Translations under genes and position numbers: made by a program
Notes under the pieces: model-generated
What the model was told of the DNA's origin: nothing
The model's input: the letters and a program-made list of their open reading frames with translations, nothing else
Databases searched by the model: none
In this document: positions 37,846 through 46,027 of the stretch, one piece after another
Position numbering within the stretch: position 1 is the stretch's first letter
Layout: each line of letters begins with the position of its first letter
Assembly: GCA_031282405.1 (NCBI GenBank)
Contig: JAITDU010000002.1
Coordinates: forward strand, 1 to 50,603
From: Coriobacteriales bacterium
GTDB taxonomy: Bacteria > Actinomycetota > Coriobacteriia > Coriobacteriales > UBA8131
Length of the DNA: 50,603 nucleotides
Direction of reading: 5' to 3'

Positions 37846-38802
37846 ATGAACAGGATCAACAAACAACCGACCGTTGCCGGGAGACAGGCAATTGATAGGC
37901 AACCGACCTATAAGCGACAGCGTTTCCTCCTGGCATTTATCCGGCAGCTTAACGACGACATAACAGCCACTGATTTACAGCTATTGGTGCTTCTTCACAC
38001 GATGGCAACAGACTCAAATTTCTACGAGTTCGTTGCGTGTAAGCAGGGTGCCTATTCGTTTCAACTCGCGGCGGATTTGGACATTCTCCACAACAGTGGA
38101 TATGTGTCCATCGACCATTCATCGAAGCATGCGCAGATTAAAGCTGTTAAGGGTCATACAGGAAACGAACATGCACAGATTAAAGCTGTTAAAAGCTACA
38201 CCCCGGAACATATTCTCCAAATTGCGACAGAACGAGGCGACGCTCTTCTCCGCAAAGCATACTGTGAATACCCCTATTACGCGATAAACAGCACGACTGT
38301 GGAGCAGATGTTTTGTAAAGAGGAGCTACAACAGTTCAACGAGGTAAAGCGGACCTACATCAAATCTGGACAGGTTTTGTTTACCCTAGGTTATGAGGGC
38401 AGGAGTGTCGAGGCGTTTATCAATGCCCTGCTCCACAATAACGTCAAAGTGTTGTGCGATGTGAGAAAAAACCCCCTCAGCCGCAAATTTGGGTTTTCTA
38501 AGGGGAAACTCAGACACATTGCGCAAAATGCGGGGATTGAGTATGTTCATATCCCTGGTCTTGGAATTGAGTCTGGTAAGCGCAGCTCGCTTGACACACC
38601 TGAGGATTATCAGAGGTTGTTCAGTGAATACGCAGAGACGCTCCCGAGCCTGGGGGCTTTGCTTGAACAGGTTTATGTACTGTTGAGTTTAAACGATCGT
38701 ATTGCTCTTATGTGCTACGAGCGCGAACCTGAGAGGTGTCACCGGCATGTCATCAGGGATTTCTTAACCGATACGTACCAAATACAGAGCGTTGACCTAT
38801 AA
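37846..38802 (+). CDS. DUF488 protein with N-terminal YwgA-like domain
   Basis: 318 aa from the ATG at 37846, which has GGAGG seven bases upstream; a longer frame from 37729 is not supported. The N-terminal half (KRQRFLLAFIRQLN, then FYEFVACKQGAYSFQLAADL and DILHNSGYVS) resembles the YwgA/SocA-like all-alpha domain. The C-terminal half is DUF488: FTLGYEGRSVEAFINALLHN, VLCDVRKNPLSRKFGFSKG, YVHIPGLGIESGKR and the end ALMCYEREPERCHRHVI with its Cys-His motif. DUF488 proteins lack an established reaction. A 42-bp unit is duplicated inside (from 38128 and 38170, HAQIKAVK twice). The next gene starts 39 bases on and is likely co-transcribed. Confidence 0.88.
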   Translation: MNRINKQPTVAGRQAIDRQPTYKRQRFLLAFIRQLNDDITATDLQLLVLLHTMATDSNFYEFVACKQGAYSFQLAADLDILHNSGYVSIDHSSKHAQIKAVKGHTGNEHAQIKAVKSYTPEHILQIATERGDALLRKAYCEYPYYAINSTTVEQMFCKEELQQFNEVKRTYIKSGQVLFTLGYEGRSVEAFINALLHNNVKVLCDVRKNPLSRKFGFSKGKLRHIAQNAGIEYVHIPGLGIESGKRSSLDTPEDYQRLFSEYAETLPSLGALLEQVYVLLSLNDRIALMCYEREPERCHRHVIRDFLTDTYQIQSVDL

Positions 38803-38841
38803 CGCTACATGGCGTTTTTCGCCGCCGTTGAGGAGCTAGAC

Positions 38842-39657
38842 GTGGTTGATACCTTCGTGTACATACCTGCTCGACTTGCTATAACAATCATCATCCTTGC
38901 GATGGTCATCGTCATAGTGGTGGCAAGCCGCCAATCGAAGAAAAACTATCATGACGACGACCGGGACAACCTCCCTCGTAACGGTAACGCGAATCTGGCT
39001 CCACCGTCTGATTCAGCCTTGAGTGATTCGACTCCAGCTTTTGATGGCGTGTCACATGACAATAACGAAATGCTCGCAGACTCAGATGCTGAGGTACTGG
39101 AGGCCATCAGGCGCTATGACCCGGACTTTTCAAAGCCGGATTTTGAGGATTGGCTGGGCGCTTTTTTAGGTGAGCTGTTCTTGAGTTACCGTGAATGGGA
39201 TCTGGTCAAGCTACACAACCTGGAGTACGACAGCCTCTACGAGGATGATGCCCAACACATTGAAGAACTTAGAGCGCAGGGTCACCGCGAGGTTCGGGAA
39301 GGTCTGAATATCATGCGGACGGTTCTTGCTGACTTCAAAATTGATAAGCATTTTGAGTATCTGACGGTGATGGTGAGGGCATCTGCCAGAGAATACACTT
39401 TGGACGCCCATGAGGCAATCATCAGCAACGGCGGCAACGCCCGACTGAATCAGGCCTGGTACAAAATGAGGTTCTTGCGCACCAAGGGGGACAAAAGCCT
39501 GATAAAGCCCGGAGAATCACGCTTTATCAGTTGTCCAAATTGCGGAGCAACCATCGCAACATCCTCAGGCGGCATCTGCGAATATTGTGGCACCAATGTG
39601 ATCCTCGGCAGATTCAACTGGCTTTTGGTTGACTTTAAAGTCAGGCATCTCAATTAA
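38842..39657 (+). CDS. Tim44-like domain membrane protein with C-terminal zinc ribbon
   Basis: About 271 aa. The GTG at 38842 is chosen because GAGGAG lies six bases before it; an ATG at 38809 has no site. One membrane helix near the N terminus (LAITIIILAMVIVIVVAS) and a polar linker are followed by a Tim44-like domain (DPDFSKPDFEDWLGAFLGEL, REWDLVKLHNLEYDSLY, FEYLTVMVRASAREYTL, WYKMRFLRTKGDKS) and a zinc ribbon (ISCPNCGATIATSSGGICEYCG). In Firmicutes and Actinobacteria such proteins often accompany SPFH zinc-ribbon proteins like the one at 39844-41196. Function unknown; probably membrane-associated quality control or stress (inference). Confidence 0.87.
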   Translation: MVDTFVYIPARLAITIIILAMVIVIVVASRQSKKNYHDDDRDNLPRNGNANLAPPSDSALSDSTPAFDGVSHDNNEMLADSDAEVLEAIRRYDPDFSKPDFEDWLGAFLGELFLSYREWDLVKLHNLEYDSLYEDDAQHIEELRAQGHREVREGLNIMRTVLADFKIDKHFEYLTVMVRASAREYTLDAHEAIISNGGNARLNQAWYKMRFLRTKGDKSLIKPGESRFISCPNCGATIATSSGGICEYCGTNVILGRFNWLLVDFKVRHLN

Positions 39658-39843
39658 TATATTATATTAATATATTAGCTAGTTTTGAGCGGGGCCCCTG
39701 AACCTCGTCTACCGTTATTTAGGGGGAGCGGCGATAGGCATCTACTGTAATGATGGTGCCTATATGCCCTACCGTCATTGCGAAGAAACAGCTCACAGTG
39801 ACACAACAGGGCGGCACTTTTCGAGTGTTCAGATAACGAGTGT
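39658..39843. other. Convergent intergenic region with palindromic elements
   Basis: Between two convergent genes. An AT-rich inverted repeat runs from about 39646 to 39687 (outer CTCAA/TTGAG, inner ATTAATATA/TATTAAT), GGGGCCCC lies at about 39691, and an imperfect hairpin ATAGGCATC ... GATGGTGCCTAT at about 39734-39763. These may act as a bidirectional terminator. CGTCATTGCGA near 39773 recurs in the gap after yjbQ. Confidence 0.45.
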
Positions 39844-39851
39844 TCAGATAA
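39822..39851. repeat. 15-bp tandem duplication over the SPFH stop codon
   Basis: CGAGTGTTCAGATAA occurs at 39822-39836 and again at 39837-39851. The stop codon of the SPFH gene (39844-39846, TGA on the minus strand) lies in the second copy, and a second TGA falls in the first. Confidence 0.95.
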
Positions 39852-41196
39852 CATCACCAAAGTCGAACCGGTCGCCGCAATCGGGGCAAAAGTTAGGCGG
39901 ATTGAAGGGATCGGCCGGTGTCCAGCCGCATTTGTCGCACCTGAAAAGCGGGGCGCGGGTGCCACCGGCGCCGGCAGTGCCATTCATGCCAGTGCCATTC
40001 ATGCCGGTGCTGTTCGTGCCATTTCCGTTCATGCCATTACCGCTGCCTGGGTCGCTTGTGCGTGCGCCGCCACCATTTGATCCGGAGCTATTACCCGCAC
40101 CGCCGGGGCCACCTGTACGTGGAGCGCCTGCCTCCGGACTGCCACCGTTCTTTTCTCCCCCGGAAGTTTTGGCACCAGCATTGTTGGAGTCCAGCGCATA
40201 CAGCTCTTTGGCAGTAGTGCCACCAGCCTGCTGCGCCATACCCATGCCGATAAAGCCAGCCATCGCACCACCGTCGTTTGAACCGGCCAGCCGCATGGCA
40301 TCGGCCTGGGCATCCACCAGCGAGGCTGCGGCCATCGTCGTGTCACGCATGACGGCAGCCTTTTGCAAACCCTTGATCATCTCCTCATCCTCGTCCGAAA
40401 TCGAGATCGAGTTAAAGCCTATGCTTACAACCGCAATGCCGCGCAGCAGGTGCCATTTTTCTGTAAGTTCCCTGTCGAGTATGCCTGCCAGCTCGGCGGT
40501 ATTGGCGGGTATCTCGGAATACCGCACGCCCAGCTTGGATATCTGGGCAAAGGCCGGTTGCAGCGCCGTAAGTAATTCCATTCTGAGCTGTGAATTCAGC
40601 TCCGAGCGCCGATAGGGACGCTCTATATTGCCCGAGATATTGACGTAAAAGCGAACCGGGTCAATAAGCCGGTAGGAATATTCGCCGTTGCAACGAACGG
40701 CCAGGTCGACATCCAGCCCAATGTTGTTGTCGACCAGCCTGAACGGGATGGGCGTCGAGGTTCCGAACTTGTTGCCGACTATCTCCTTCGTATTGAAGTA
40801 ATAGATGCGCTGATCCTTTGCTGTGTCACCGCCAAAGGTAACACGACGGCCGATGGTAGTGAGGCTCTTGAGTATCCCCTTGCCCAGACCACCGTAGAAA
40901 ATGGATGGTTCCGTCGAGGAATCGTAGACGTATTCTCCGGGTTCGGCACTGAGCTCGACGACCCGGCCTTGTTCCACAATGATCATGCATTGCCCGTCAT
41001 TGACCGCAATGGTCGAACCGTTGGATATGATGTTTTCCGATGCCTCGGTGTTAGAACTCCTGCCCCGAGAAGAAACGCGCTTTTGTCCCTTGACTACCAA
41101 CTCGTCGACCGACAACGCCTCTGCGTAAAAGTATTCTCGCCATTGATCGGCGGATTGTCCGCTCATGGCACCGGCAAACGCCTTCATTAGACCCAT
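39844..41196 (-). CDS. SPFH-domain protein with C-terminal zinc ribbon (YdjI-like)
   Basis: 450 aa, AAGGAGGT before the ATG. The first about 330 residues fit the SPFH/'virion core protein' family: SADQWREYFYAEALSVDELV, GSTIAVNDGQCMIIVEQGRV, YFFNTKEIVGNKFGT-like YYFNTKEIVGNKFGTSTP and LGVRYSEIPANTAELAGILD. A Gly/Asn/Met/Thr-rich stretch with MNGTG repeats follows, then a zinc ribbon (FRCDKCGWTP ... NFCPDCGDRFDFGD). No membrane segment is seen. Family members scaffold membrane-stress or protein quality-control assemblies; the Tim44-like protein encoded convergently (38842-39657) is a plausible partner. Confidence 0.9.
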   Translation of the reverse strand: MGLMKAFAGAMSGQSADQWREYFYAEALSVDELVVKGQKRVSSRGRSSNTEASENIISNGSTIAVNDGQCMIIVEQGRVVELSAEPGEYVYDSSTEPSIFYGGLGKGILKSLTTIGRRVTFGGDTAKDQRIYYFNTKEIVGNKFGTSTPIPFRLVDNNIGLDVDLAVRCNGEYSYRLIDPVRFYVNISGNIERPYRRSELNSQLRMELLTALQPAFAQISKLGVRYSEIPANTAELAGILDRELTEKWHLLRGIAVVSIGFNSISISDEDEEMIKGLQKAAVMRDTTMAAASLVDAQADAMRLAGSNDGGAMAGFIGMGMAQQAGGTTAKELYALDSNNAGAKTSGGEKNGGSPEAGAPRTGGPGGAGNSSGSNGGGARTSDPGSGNGMNGNGTNSTGMNGTGMNGTAGAGGTRAPLFRCDKCGWTPADPFNPPNFCPDCGDRFDFGDVI

Positions 41197-41382
41197 GTGG
41201 GTACCTCCTTGCCTCCATAACTCGGTTTACCATTACCTGACTCGTGCTCGGCAATGACTGAATAGCGCGTGTAGCTGTACTATACTATAGCGTAGCAGGC
41301 GCGTAAACGGCCCATGGCTTTTTAGAAGTTTAACGTGAACCAAAGCAGGATTATCCGCGAGAAGGAAACGAGAGAGGGAAAT
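41197..41382. promoter_or_regulatory. Divergent promoter region SPFH / FKBP
   Basis: Between divergent genes. TATACT at 41281-41286 is a good plus-strand -10 candidate for the FKBP gene, but no clear -35 stands at the right distance. No gene-like frame was seen. Confidence 0.35.
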
Positions 41383-41895
41383 ATGGCACAGCTGGGTTCG
41401 ATGGTGAGAGTACATTATATCGGCACGTTTGATGACGGTGTGGAGTTTGACAACAGCTACACGCGTGGCGAGCCCGTCGAGTTCATCTTAGGTGCCCAGA
41501 TGATGATCCCCGGGTTTGACAAGGCTGTTTTGGGCATGATGGTGGGTGACCAAATCGAGGTGCGCCTGGAACCGGAGGAAGCCTACGGTATCTACCGCGC
41601 CGACCTCGTCCAGGTGGTGCCTCTGACACAGGTACCTAACTGCGACAGTTTACCTGTGGGTCAGTACATTACGATTAACGAGAGTGGCGTTGACTATCGG
41701 GTGCTGGTAGAAAAAGTTGAAGACGGTCTGGTCACGCTTAACCCCAACCACCCCCTGGCCGGTAGAGCCCTGAATTTTTCCATAGAACTCATATACGAAC
41801 AGATTATCCAGACACCCGGCAAGACACCTGGCGAAGCGGCTGGCGAGGCAGGCGGGTCGGATGCCGGCGAGGCATCTGGCGAGATGGCTGAATGA
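41383..41895 (+). CDS. FKBP-type (SlyD-like) peptidyl-prolyl cis-trans isomerase
   Basis: 170 aa from the ATG at 41383, which follows GAGAGGGA; a GTG 16 codons upstream is less likely. The FKBP fold is seen in GSMVRVHYIGTFDDGVEFDN, PVEFILGAQMMIPGFDKAVLGMMVGDQ (split as the substrate loop and the GMxVG turn) and EEAYG. A SlyD-type insert-in-flap region follows and the sheet resumes with LNPNHPLAGRALNFSIEL, a SlyD hallmark. The metal-binding His-rich tail of E. coli SlyD is replaced by a Gly/Ala/Glu-rich tail. Likely a cytoplasmic folding helper. Confidence 0.92.
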   Translation: MAQLGSMVRVHYIGTFDDGVEFDNSYTRGEPVEFILGAQMMIPGFDKAVLGMMVGDQIEVRLEPEEAYGIYRADLVQVVPLTQVPNCDSLPVGQYITINESGVDYRVLVEKVEDGLVTLNPNHPLAGRALNFSIELIYEQIIQTPGKTPGEAAGEAGGSDAGEASGEMAE

Positions 41896-41950
41896 GCACG
41901 AGCTGATACGGCCGATAGCACTTCAAGATGATCAAGTGGATTCATAAGTA

Positions 41951-42493
41951 CTACGAAAGAGCGCTGCCCGATTCGCTGTCTGATGAACCATCCGATCCAC
42001 TGCGCGATTCACTGTTCGGCGTGCTGTCCGATGGGCCGCCCAATCCACTGTTCGATTCAAGCAGGGCATATTCGTAGTCCGCGGGCCTGAACGTATCGAC
42101 ATACTCGGCTGGGGTCAATACCGCTACCGGCGAGTATGCAAAATCGCGCTTGTTGCGCGTGATGATGTAGTCAATGCCGTTCCTCAGGGCCGCATAGGCG
42201 AGCAATGCATCCTCAAAATCCGGCATCTGGCTAACAAGGGCCTGGCTACAGTCATGGGGGTGTCCGTCAAACACTTGAAAAAGCTTGAACAGCCCGGCCA
42301 TGACCTCTTTGCTGTCAACGCTCTTGGAAAGGCTATTGTTAAGGATATAGAAGATATCGGAGGTCGTAAACATGGGGATGAACCGATCATGCCCACGCAC
42401 GGCGGCAACGTCATAGGCGGTAAATGACATTTCAAGATCCTCACGCATACCGAGGATGTCCAAAACAACGTTCGTATCAAAACAGAGTTTCAT
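41951..42493 (-). CDS. PIN-domain toxin (VapC-like RNase)
   Basis: About 180 aa from ATG 42493 (KLCFDTNVVLDILGMRED). PIN catalytic acids are visible: Asp in FDTNV, the Glu/Asp of the middle motif, ..MPDFEDALLAYAALRNG, and the C-terminal YIITRNKRDFAYSPVAVLTPAEY. It should cleave RNA when free of antitoxin. A 30-residue Ser/Asp/Gly-rich tail (about 41955-42060) follows the fold. The ribosome site is weak (GAAGAA). The partner antitoxin gene lies about 100 bases upstream on the same strand. An in-frame extension to 42577 is not needed for the fold. Confidence 0.9.
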   Translation of the reverse strand: MKLCFDTNVVLDILGMREDLEMSFTAYDVAAVRGHDRFIPMFTTSDIFYILNNSLSKSVDSKEVMAGLFKLFQVFDGHPHDCSQALVSQMPDFEDALLAYAALRNGIDYIITRNKRDFAYSPVAVLTPAEYVDTFRPADYEYALLESNSGLGGPSDSTPNSESRSGSDGSSDSESGSALS

Positions 42494-42595
42494 AGAAATT
42501 GTTCTTCGGTATCTGCGCAAACCGATACACAACAGATATAATGCTTGGTTCCTGCTTCCGGCAACGTACGGTCTCACAACATAAAGCGCCTGAGT

Positions 42596-42934
42596 TCATT
42601 CTCTGACTCCAGTATTGAGTTGTCTTTTGAGTCGTGCGGCCTTGGCATTAAAAAGCTCGCTACCTTGTGCCTGCTTATCTTGCATGCCGCTGGTAATGCC
42701 GGCGATCATCCGGAGTAATCTACGCTGTTCCTTTATCAAATCGTCCTGATGTGAGAGGGATTTCTCTATAAAATCGGGTATTCGTTGCTCAGTAGCAAGG
42801 TATTCGTAGAAAGAGCGCATTGCGTCGGATACCGACACCTTGTTTTTCCGTAGGACCGCCTCGCCACGCTGCTTAAGGATGGCAGGAATCCGAACGTTGA
42901 TAGTTGCGTCGTTTTTTGCGTCAGTCTTTTCCAT
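42596..42934 (-). CDS. RelB/DinJ-type ribbon-helix-helix antitoxin
   Basis: 112 aa. The N-terminal NATINVRIP-like DATINVRIPAILKQRGEAVL and KNKVSVSDAMRSFYEYLA form the beta strand plus two helices of a RelB/DinJ ribbon-helix-helix fold, followed by QRIPDFI, typical of DinJ-like proteins; the C-terminal helices (about residues 60-112) would bind the toxin. Antitoxins of this type usually pair with YafQ/RelE toxins, but pairing with PIN toxins is also seen and fits the order here. The protein should repress its own promoter at the palindrome at 42965-42978. Start ATG has little ribosome site, suggesting low or leader-short translation. Confidence 0.87.
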   Translation of the reverse strand: MEKTDAKNDATINVRIPAILKQRGEAVLRKNKVSVSDAMRSFYEYLATEQRIPDFIEKSLSHQDDLIKEQRRLLRMIAGITSGMQDKQAQGSELFNAKAARLKRQLNTGVRE

Positions 42935-42951
42935 GCTGCATCACGCGACTG

Positions 42952-42980
42952 ATTATAGCATAACGCATTACGTAATGCAA
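42952..42980 (-). promoter_or_regulatory. Toxin-antitoxin promoter with palindromic operator
   Basis: On the minus strand, TTGCAT (42980-42975) and a consensus TATAAT (42957-42952) are 17 bases apart. The perfect 14-bp palindrome GCATTACGTAATGC (42965-42978) covers the spacer and most of the -35, an ideal place for the ribbon-helix-helix antitoxin to bind and autoregulate. Transcription would begin only a few bases before the ATG at 42934. Confidence 0.88.
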
Positions 42981-43055
42981 AATATGTTACTGGTTTGACA
43001 CTGACGATCAAACACTGACTGACACAAAGAGCGCGCGCTGGTTATGACTGTTGCG

Positions 43056-44471
43056 TCAATCCATGATGCGAATGAGCACAGGGGTGCCGCTCAGGATGCC
43101 GCCGGACTGTATCTCGGCCAGTACGGCTTTGAGGTCACCTTCGCGGGTGGGATGGGTCACGTAAATCAGGTTCGTGGTGCCCTCGGCAGCATCCTCCCTG
43201 GCAGCATCTTCCCTGGCAGCATTTTCCTCGGCAACATCTCCCTTGGCGAGCACATTCGCAGAAGCGGCGGGGTCGCCAGCAACATCCGGGGCGGCGGGCG
43301 TTGCAGGAACAGGCCCGTCCTTCTCTCCTAATTGCATCATGCGGTTGATCGAGACACCGTGATTGGCAAAAGCGGTTGCCGTGGCGGCCACGACACCCAC
43401 ACGGTCGGGCACAGGCAGACGCAGGTAATAGCTGCACACGATGTCGTCCAGGGGTTTGAGCGGCAACTGCTCGGTACCAAAGCGGATGTAGGGACGGGTG
43501 ATGTTGTAGGTAATGCGCTGGGCCACCTCGATAAGGTCGCCTACCACGGCAGACGCGGCCGCACCGGCACCGGCACCCTCGCCGTAAAACATCGTCTCGC
43601 CCACCGAGTCACCCACCACAAAGATGGCATTGAACACACCGTTGACGGAACTCAGGGGGTGGGCAAGCGGCAGCATCGTGGGGTGCACACGCATATCGAT
43701 GCCCGCAGACGTGCGGTTTGCGATGGCTAAAAGCTTGATGCTGTAGCCCAGTTGACGGGCGTTATCCAAATCCTTTGGTGTAAGTTGCGTGATGCCCTCG
43801 GTGGGCACCTGTTCCAACACGACTTCGGTGTTAAAGGCCAGCGTGGTGAGAATAGCAATCTTGGCAGCGGCGTCGCCACCTTCGACATCGGCCGTGGGGT
43901 CGGCCTCGGCATAGCCCAGGTCCTGAGCACGGGCAAGAACGCTGGCATAGTCCGCGCCGCTTTGGCTCATCTGCGTGAGCATATAGTTGGTGGTGCCGTT
44001 GACAATACCGATGACACTCTCGATACGGTTGCCGATAAGCGAGTTGCGCAAGGCGCCAATTATGGGAATGCCGCCACCTACCGATGCCTCAAAAGCCAAC
44101 TCCAGACCATTTTGGCCGGCGAGCGCCAAAAGTTCATGGCCATCGGTGGCCATGATGGCCTTGTTGGCCGTAACTACGCGCTTTTTGGCTTCAAGCGCCG
44201 CAAACACAAATCGGCGGGCAATGCCGGTGCCGCCCACAAGCTCGATGATGATGTCGATGTCCGGATTGTTAATGAGCTCAAAGCCGTCAGTCGTAAATAT
44301 ATCGGCCACACCCAGTCGCTCAGCCTCAGCTCGCTCACGTGCCGCACAGGCCACCAGTTGGATATCCACGCCCTGATCACGCAAAAAGTCATCGTGGTGT
44401 TCCTTAAGTATCCTGACCACGCCGCCCCCTACCGTTCCCAGGCCAATCAGGCCGACTTTGATGGTTCTCAT
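43056..44471 (-). CDS. hom: Homoserine dehydrogenase
   Basis: Reduces aspartate semialdehyde to homoserine, the entry to threonine and methionine. The NAD-binding GLIGLGTVGGGVVRIL, VTANKAIMA, EASVGGGIPIIGALRNSL and NGTTNYMLTQM motifs and the catalytic region YAEADPTADVEGGDAAAKIAIL are intact; a C-terminal ACT domain (YYLRLPVPDRVGVVAATATAF) suggests feedback control by threonine. Inside the ACT domain about 40 Ala/Glu/Pro residues are inserted, with a 15-bp unit repeated four times (43185-43244). GAGGAA precedes the ATG. It lies 23 bases after lysA; thrB and thrC are not adjacent. Confidence 0.96.
   Translation of the reverse strand: MRTIKVGLIGLGTVGGGVVRILKEHHDDFLRDQGVDIQLVACAARERAEAERLGVADIFTTDGFELINNPDIDIIIELVGGTGIARRFVFAALEAKKRVVTANKAIMATDGHELLALAGQNGLELAFEASVGGGIPIIGALRNSLIGNRIESVIGIVNGTTNYMLTQMSQSGADYASVLARAQDLGYAEADPTADVEGGDAAAKIAILTTLAFNTEVVLEQVPTEGITQLTPKDLDNARQLGYSIKLLAIANRTSAGIDMRVHPTMLPLAHPLSSVNGVFNAIFVVGDSVGETMFYGEGAGAGAAASAVVGDLIEVAQRITYNITRPYIRFGTEQLPLKPLDDIVCSYYLRLPVPDRVGVVAATATAFANHGVSINRMMQLGEKDGPVPATPAAPDVAGDPAASANVLAKGDVAEENAAREDAAREDAAEGTTNLIYVTHPTREGDLKAVLAEIQSGGILSGTPVLIRIMD
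43185..43244. repeat. 15-bp tandem repeat, four copies, inside hom
   Basis: Four adjacent 15-base units of the type GGCAGCATCTTCCCT with a few mismatches, encoding (A/E)EDAAR-like units in the extra loop of the ACT domain. Confidence 0.88.
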
Positions 44472-44494
44472 AGTTCCTCGCTTTCTGGTGTCTG

Positions 44495-45946
44495 TTAGCC
44501 CACATCGCAGGCCAGGAGGTCTGCGTAATTCTCGCGCCGCACTACCTCGGTAGCCCGGCCGTCCTCGACAAAAACCACAGCCGGGCGCACCTGCTTGTTA
44601 TAATTGCTCGACATACTAGCACAATAGGCACCCGTACCCAGGACGGCTATTATATCGCCCACCTCGGGCGGTTGGAGAGAAGCGTCCAGGGCAACCACGT
44701 CGCCGCTTTCGCAGTGTTTGCCGGCCAGGGTCACGACCCTGCTGCGCTGCTGGGCGGCCTTGTTGGCAATAACAGCCTCGTAGCGCGCGCCGTAGAGGGC
44801 ACAACGGATGTTGTCGGTCATGCCACCGTCGATGGCCACATACGTCCTGATATTACGGAGTTCCTTGATGGAGCCTACGGTATAGAGCGTGATGCCGGCA
44901 TTGGCCACAATCGAACGCCCCGGCTCCACAAAAAGCGTGGGTAGGGCCAGGTCATTGGCTTGGCACACCAGATGAAGATGCCGGGTGAGAAGAGCACCCA
45001 GCTCCTGGATGGAGGCAGGCGTATCGCTTTGCTCATACGCGATGCCCAGGCCGCCACCAAGGTCGAGCACCTCGGTCGTAAAGCCCAGAGTGGTGTGCAG
45101 CTCACTCATAAAACCGGCCAGAACATCCAAGGTCTCGCGGTAGGCACCTAGCTCAAAAATTTGCGAGCCGATGTGCGCGTGGAGTCCTTTGAGCTCAATG
45201 CCGGACGACGCAAGCGCACGTTCAACGGCGAGGCGGGCTGTGCCGTCGCTCAGTCCAAAGCCGAACTTGGAGTCCTCGGCTCCGGTTCGAATGTACTCGT
45301 GGGTGTGGGCGACCACGCCGGGCTTGATGCGCAGCAAGATGGGTTGACGCACACCGAATGCGCGGGCCAGATGGTCGATACGTTCTAATTCCTCGGTGCA
45401 GTCGGCCACAATCAGGCCGACACCGGCCTGGATGGCCTCGGTGAGTTCGCGCTCAGTCTTGTTGTTGCCATGAGCCAGGATGCGGGTGGGATCAAAGCCG
45501 GCGGCCAGGGCTATGGCCAATTCCCCACCGCTGCTCGCATCAAGCCAACAGCCCTGTTCGGCCAGAAGGCGACACAGTGCCTTGCAAAGAAAGGCCTTAC
45601 CGGCGTAGACGACCTGGGCAGAAAGTTTTTCTCCCTCTGTTTTTATTCCCTCTGTTTTTTCGACCCTTGCTTCGCCGCCTGCGCTCCTTGTTTCTCCTGC
45701 TGCCTCTGTTTCTGCTGCGCCGCCTATTCCCAGGGCCGCGCGATACGCGGCAAGCTGATGTTTGATATGCGCGACATCCATGACATAAAGCGCCGTGCCA
45801 AAGCGCTGGGCCAGCTCTACCGTGTCCGCTCCGCCCACAAACAGGTGGTCGTCAATGACCTGGGTGGTCTGGGGGAGGACAGCGCCGAGCTGCATCGTCG
45901 TGAGCTGGTCGGCTGTGGCCTGGGGGTCATGTGCCAGATGGGTCAT
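44495..45946 (-). CDS. lysA: Diaminopimelate decarboxylase
   Basis: Last step of lysine synthesis, a fold-type III PLP enzyme. The cofactor lysine is in VVYAGKAFLCKALCRLL, followed by DASSGGELAIALAAGF, the HIGSQIFELGAYRETL motif, VLDLGGGLGIAYE, EPGRSIVANAGITLYTVG and the active-site cysteine region GKHCESGDVVALD. Between the first barrel strand (YRAALG) and AQVVYAGKAF about 40 Ala/Glu/Gly/Lys residues are inserted (about 45600-45725). AAAGGAT precedes the ATG. It follows argS by 81 bases and precedes hom by 23, a typical actinobacterial argS-lysA-hom order. Confidence 0.96.
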   Translation of the reverse strand: MTHLAHDPQATADQLTTMQLGAVLPQTTQVIDDHLFVGGADTVELAQRFGTALYVMDVAHIKHQLAAYRAALGIGGAAETEAAGETRSAGGEARVEKTEGIKTEGEKLSAQVVYAGKAFLCKALCRLLAEQGCWLDASSGGELAIALAAGFDPTRILAHGNNKTERELTEAIQAGVGLIVADCTEELERIDHLARAFGVRQPILLRIKPGVVAHTHEYIRTGAEDSKFGFGLSDGTARLAVERALASSGIELKGLHAHIGSQIFELGAYRETLDVLAGFMSELHTTLGFTTEVLDLGGGLGIAYEQSDTPASIQELGALLTRHLHLVCQANDLALPTLFVEPGRSIVANAGITLYTVGSIKELRNIRTYVAIDGGMTDNIRCALYGARYEAVIANKAAQQRSRVVTLAGKHCESGDVVALDASLQPPEVGDIIAVLGTGAYCASMSSNYNKQVRPAVVFVEDGRATEVVRRENYADLLACDVG

Positions 45947-46027
45947 CGGACATCCTTTCTGGGGAGCGTCTGTATTGAGAACGCCTTGTGCGGGAGCGGC
46001 TTGCGGGGTCGGCTTTCATGAGAGCGC

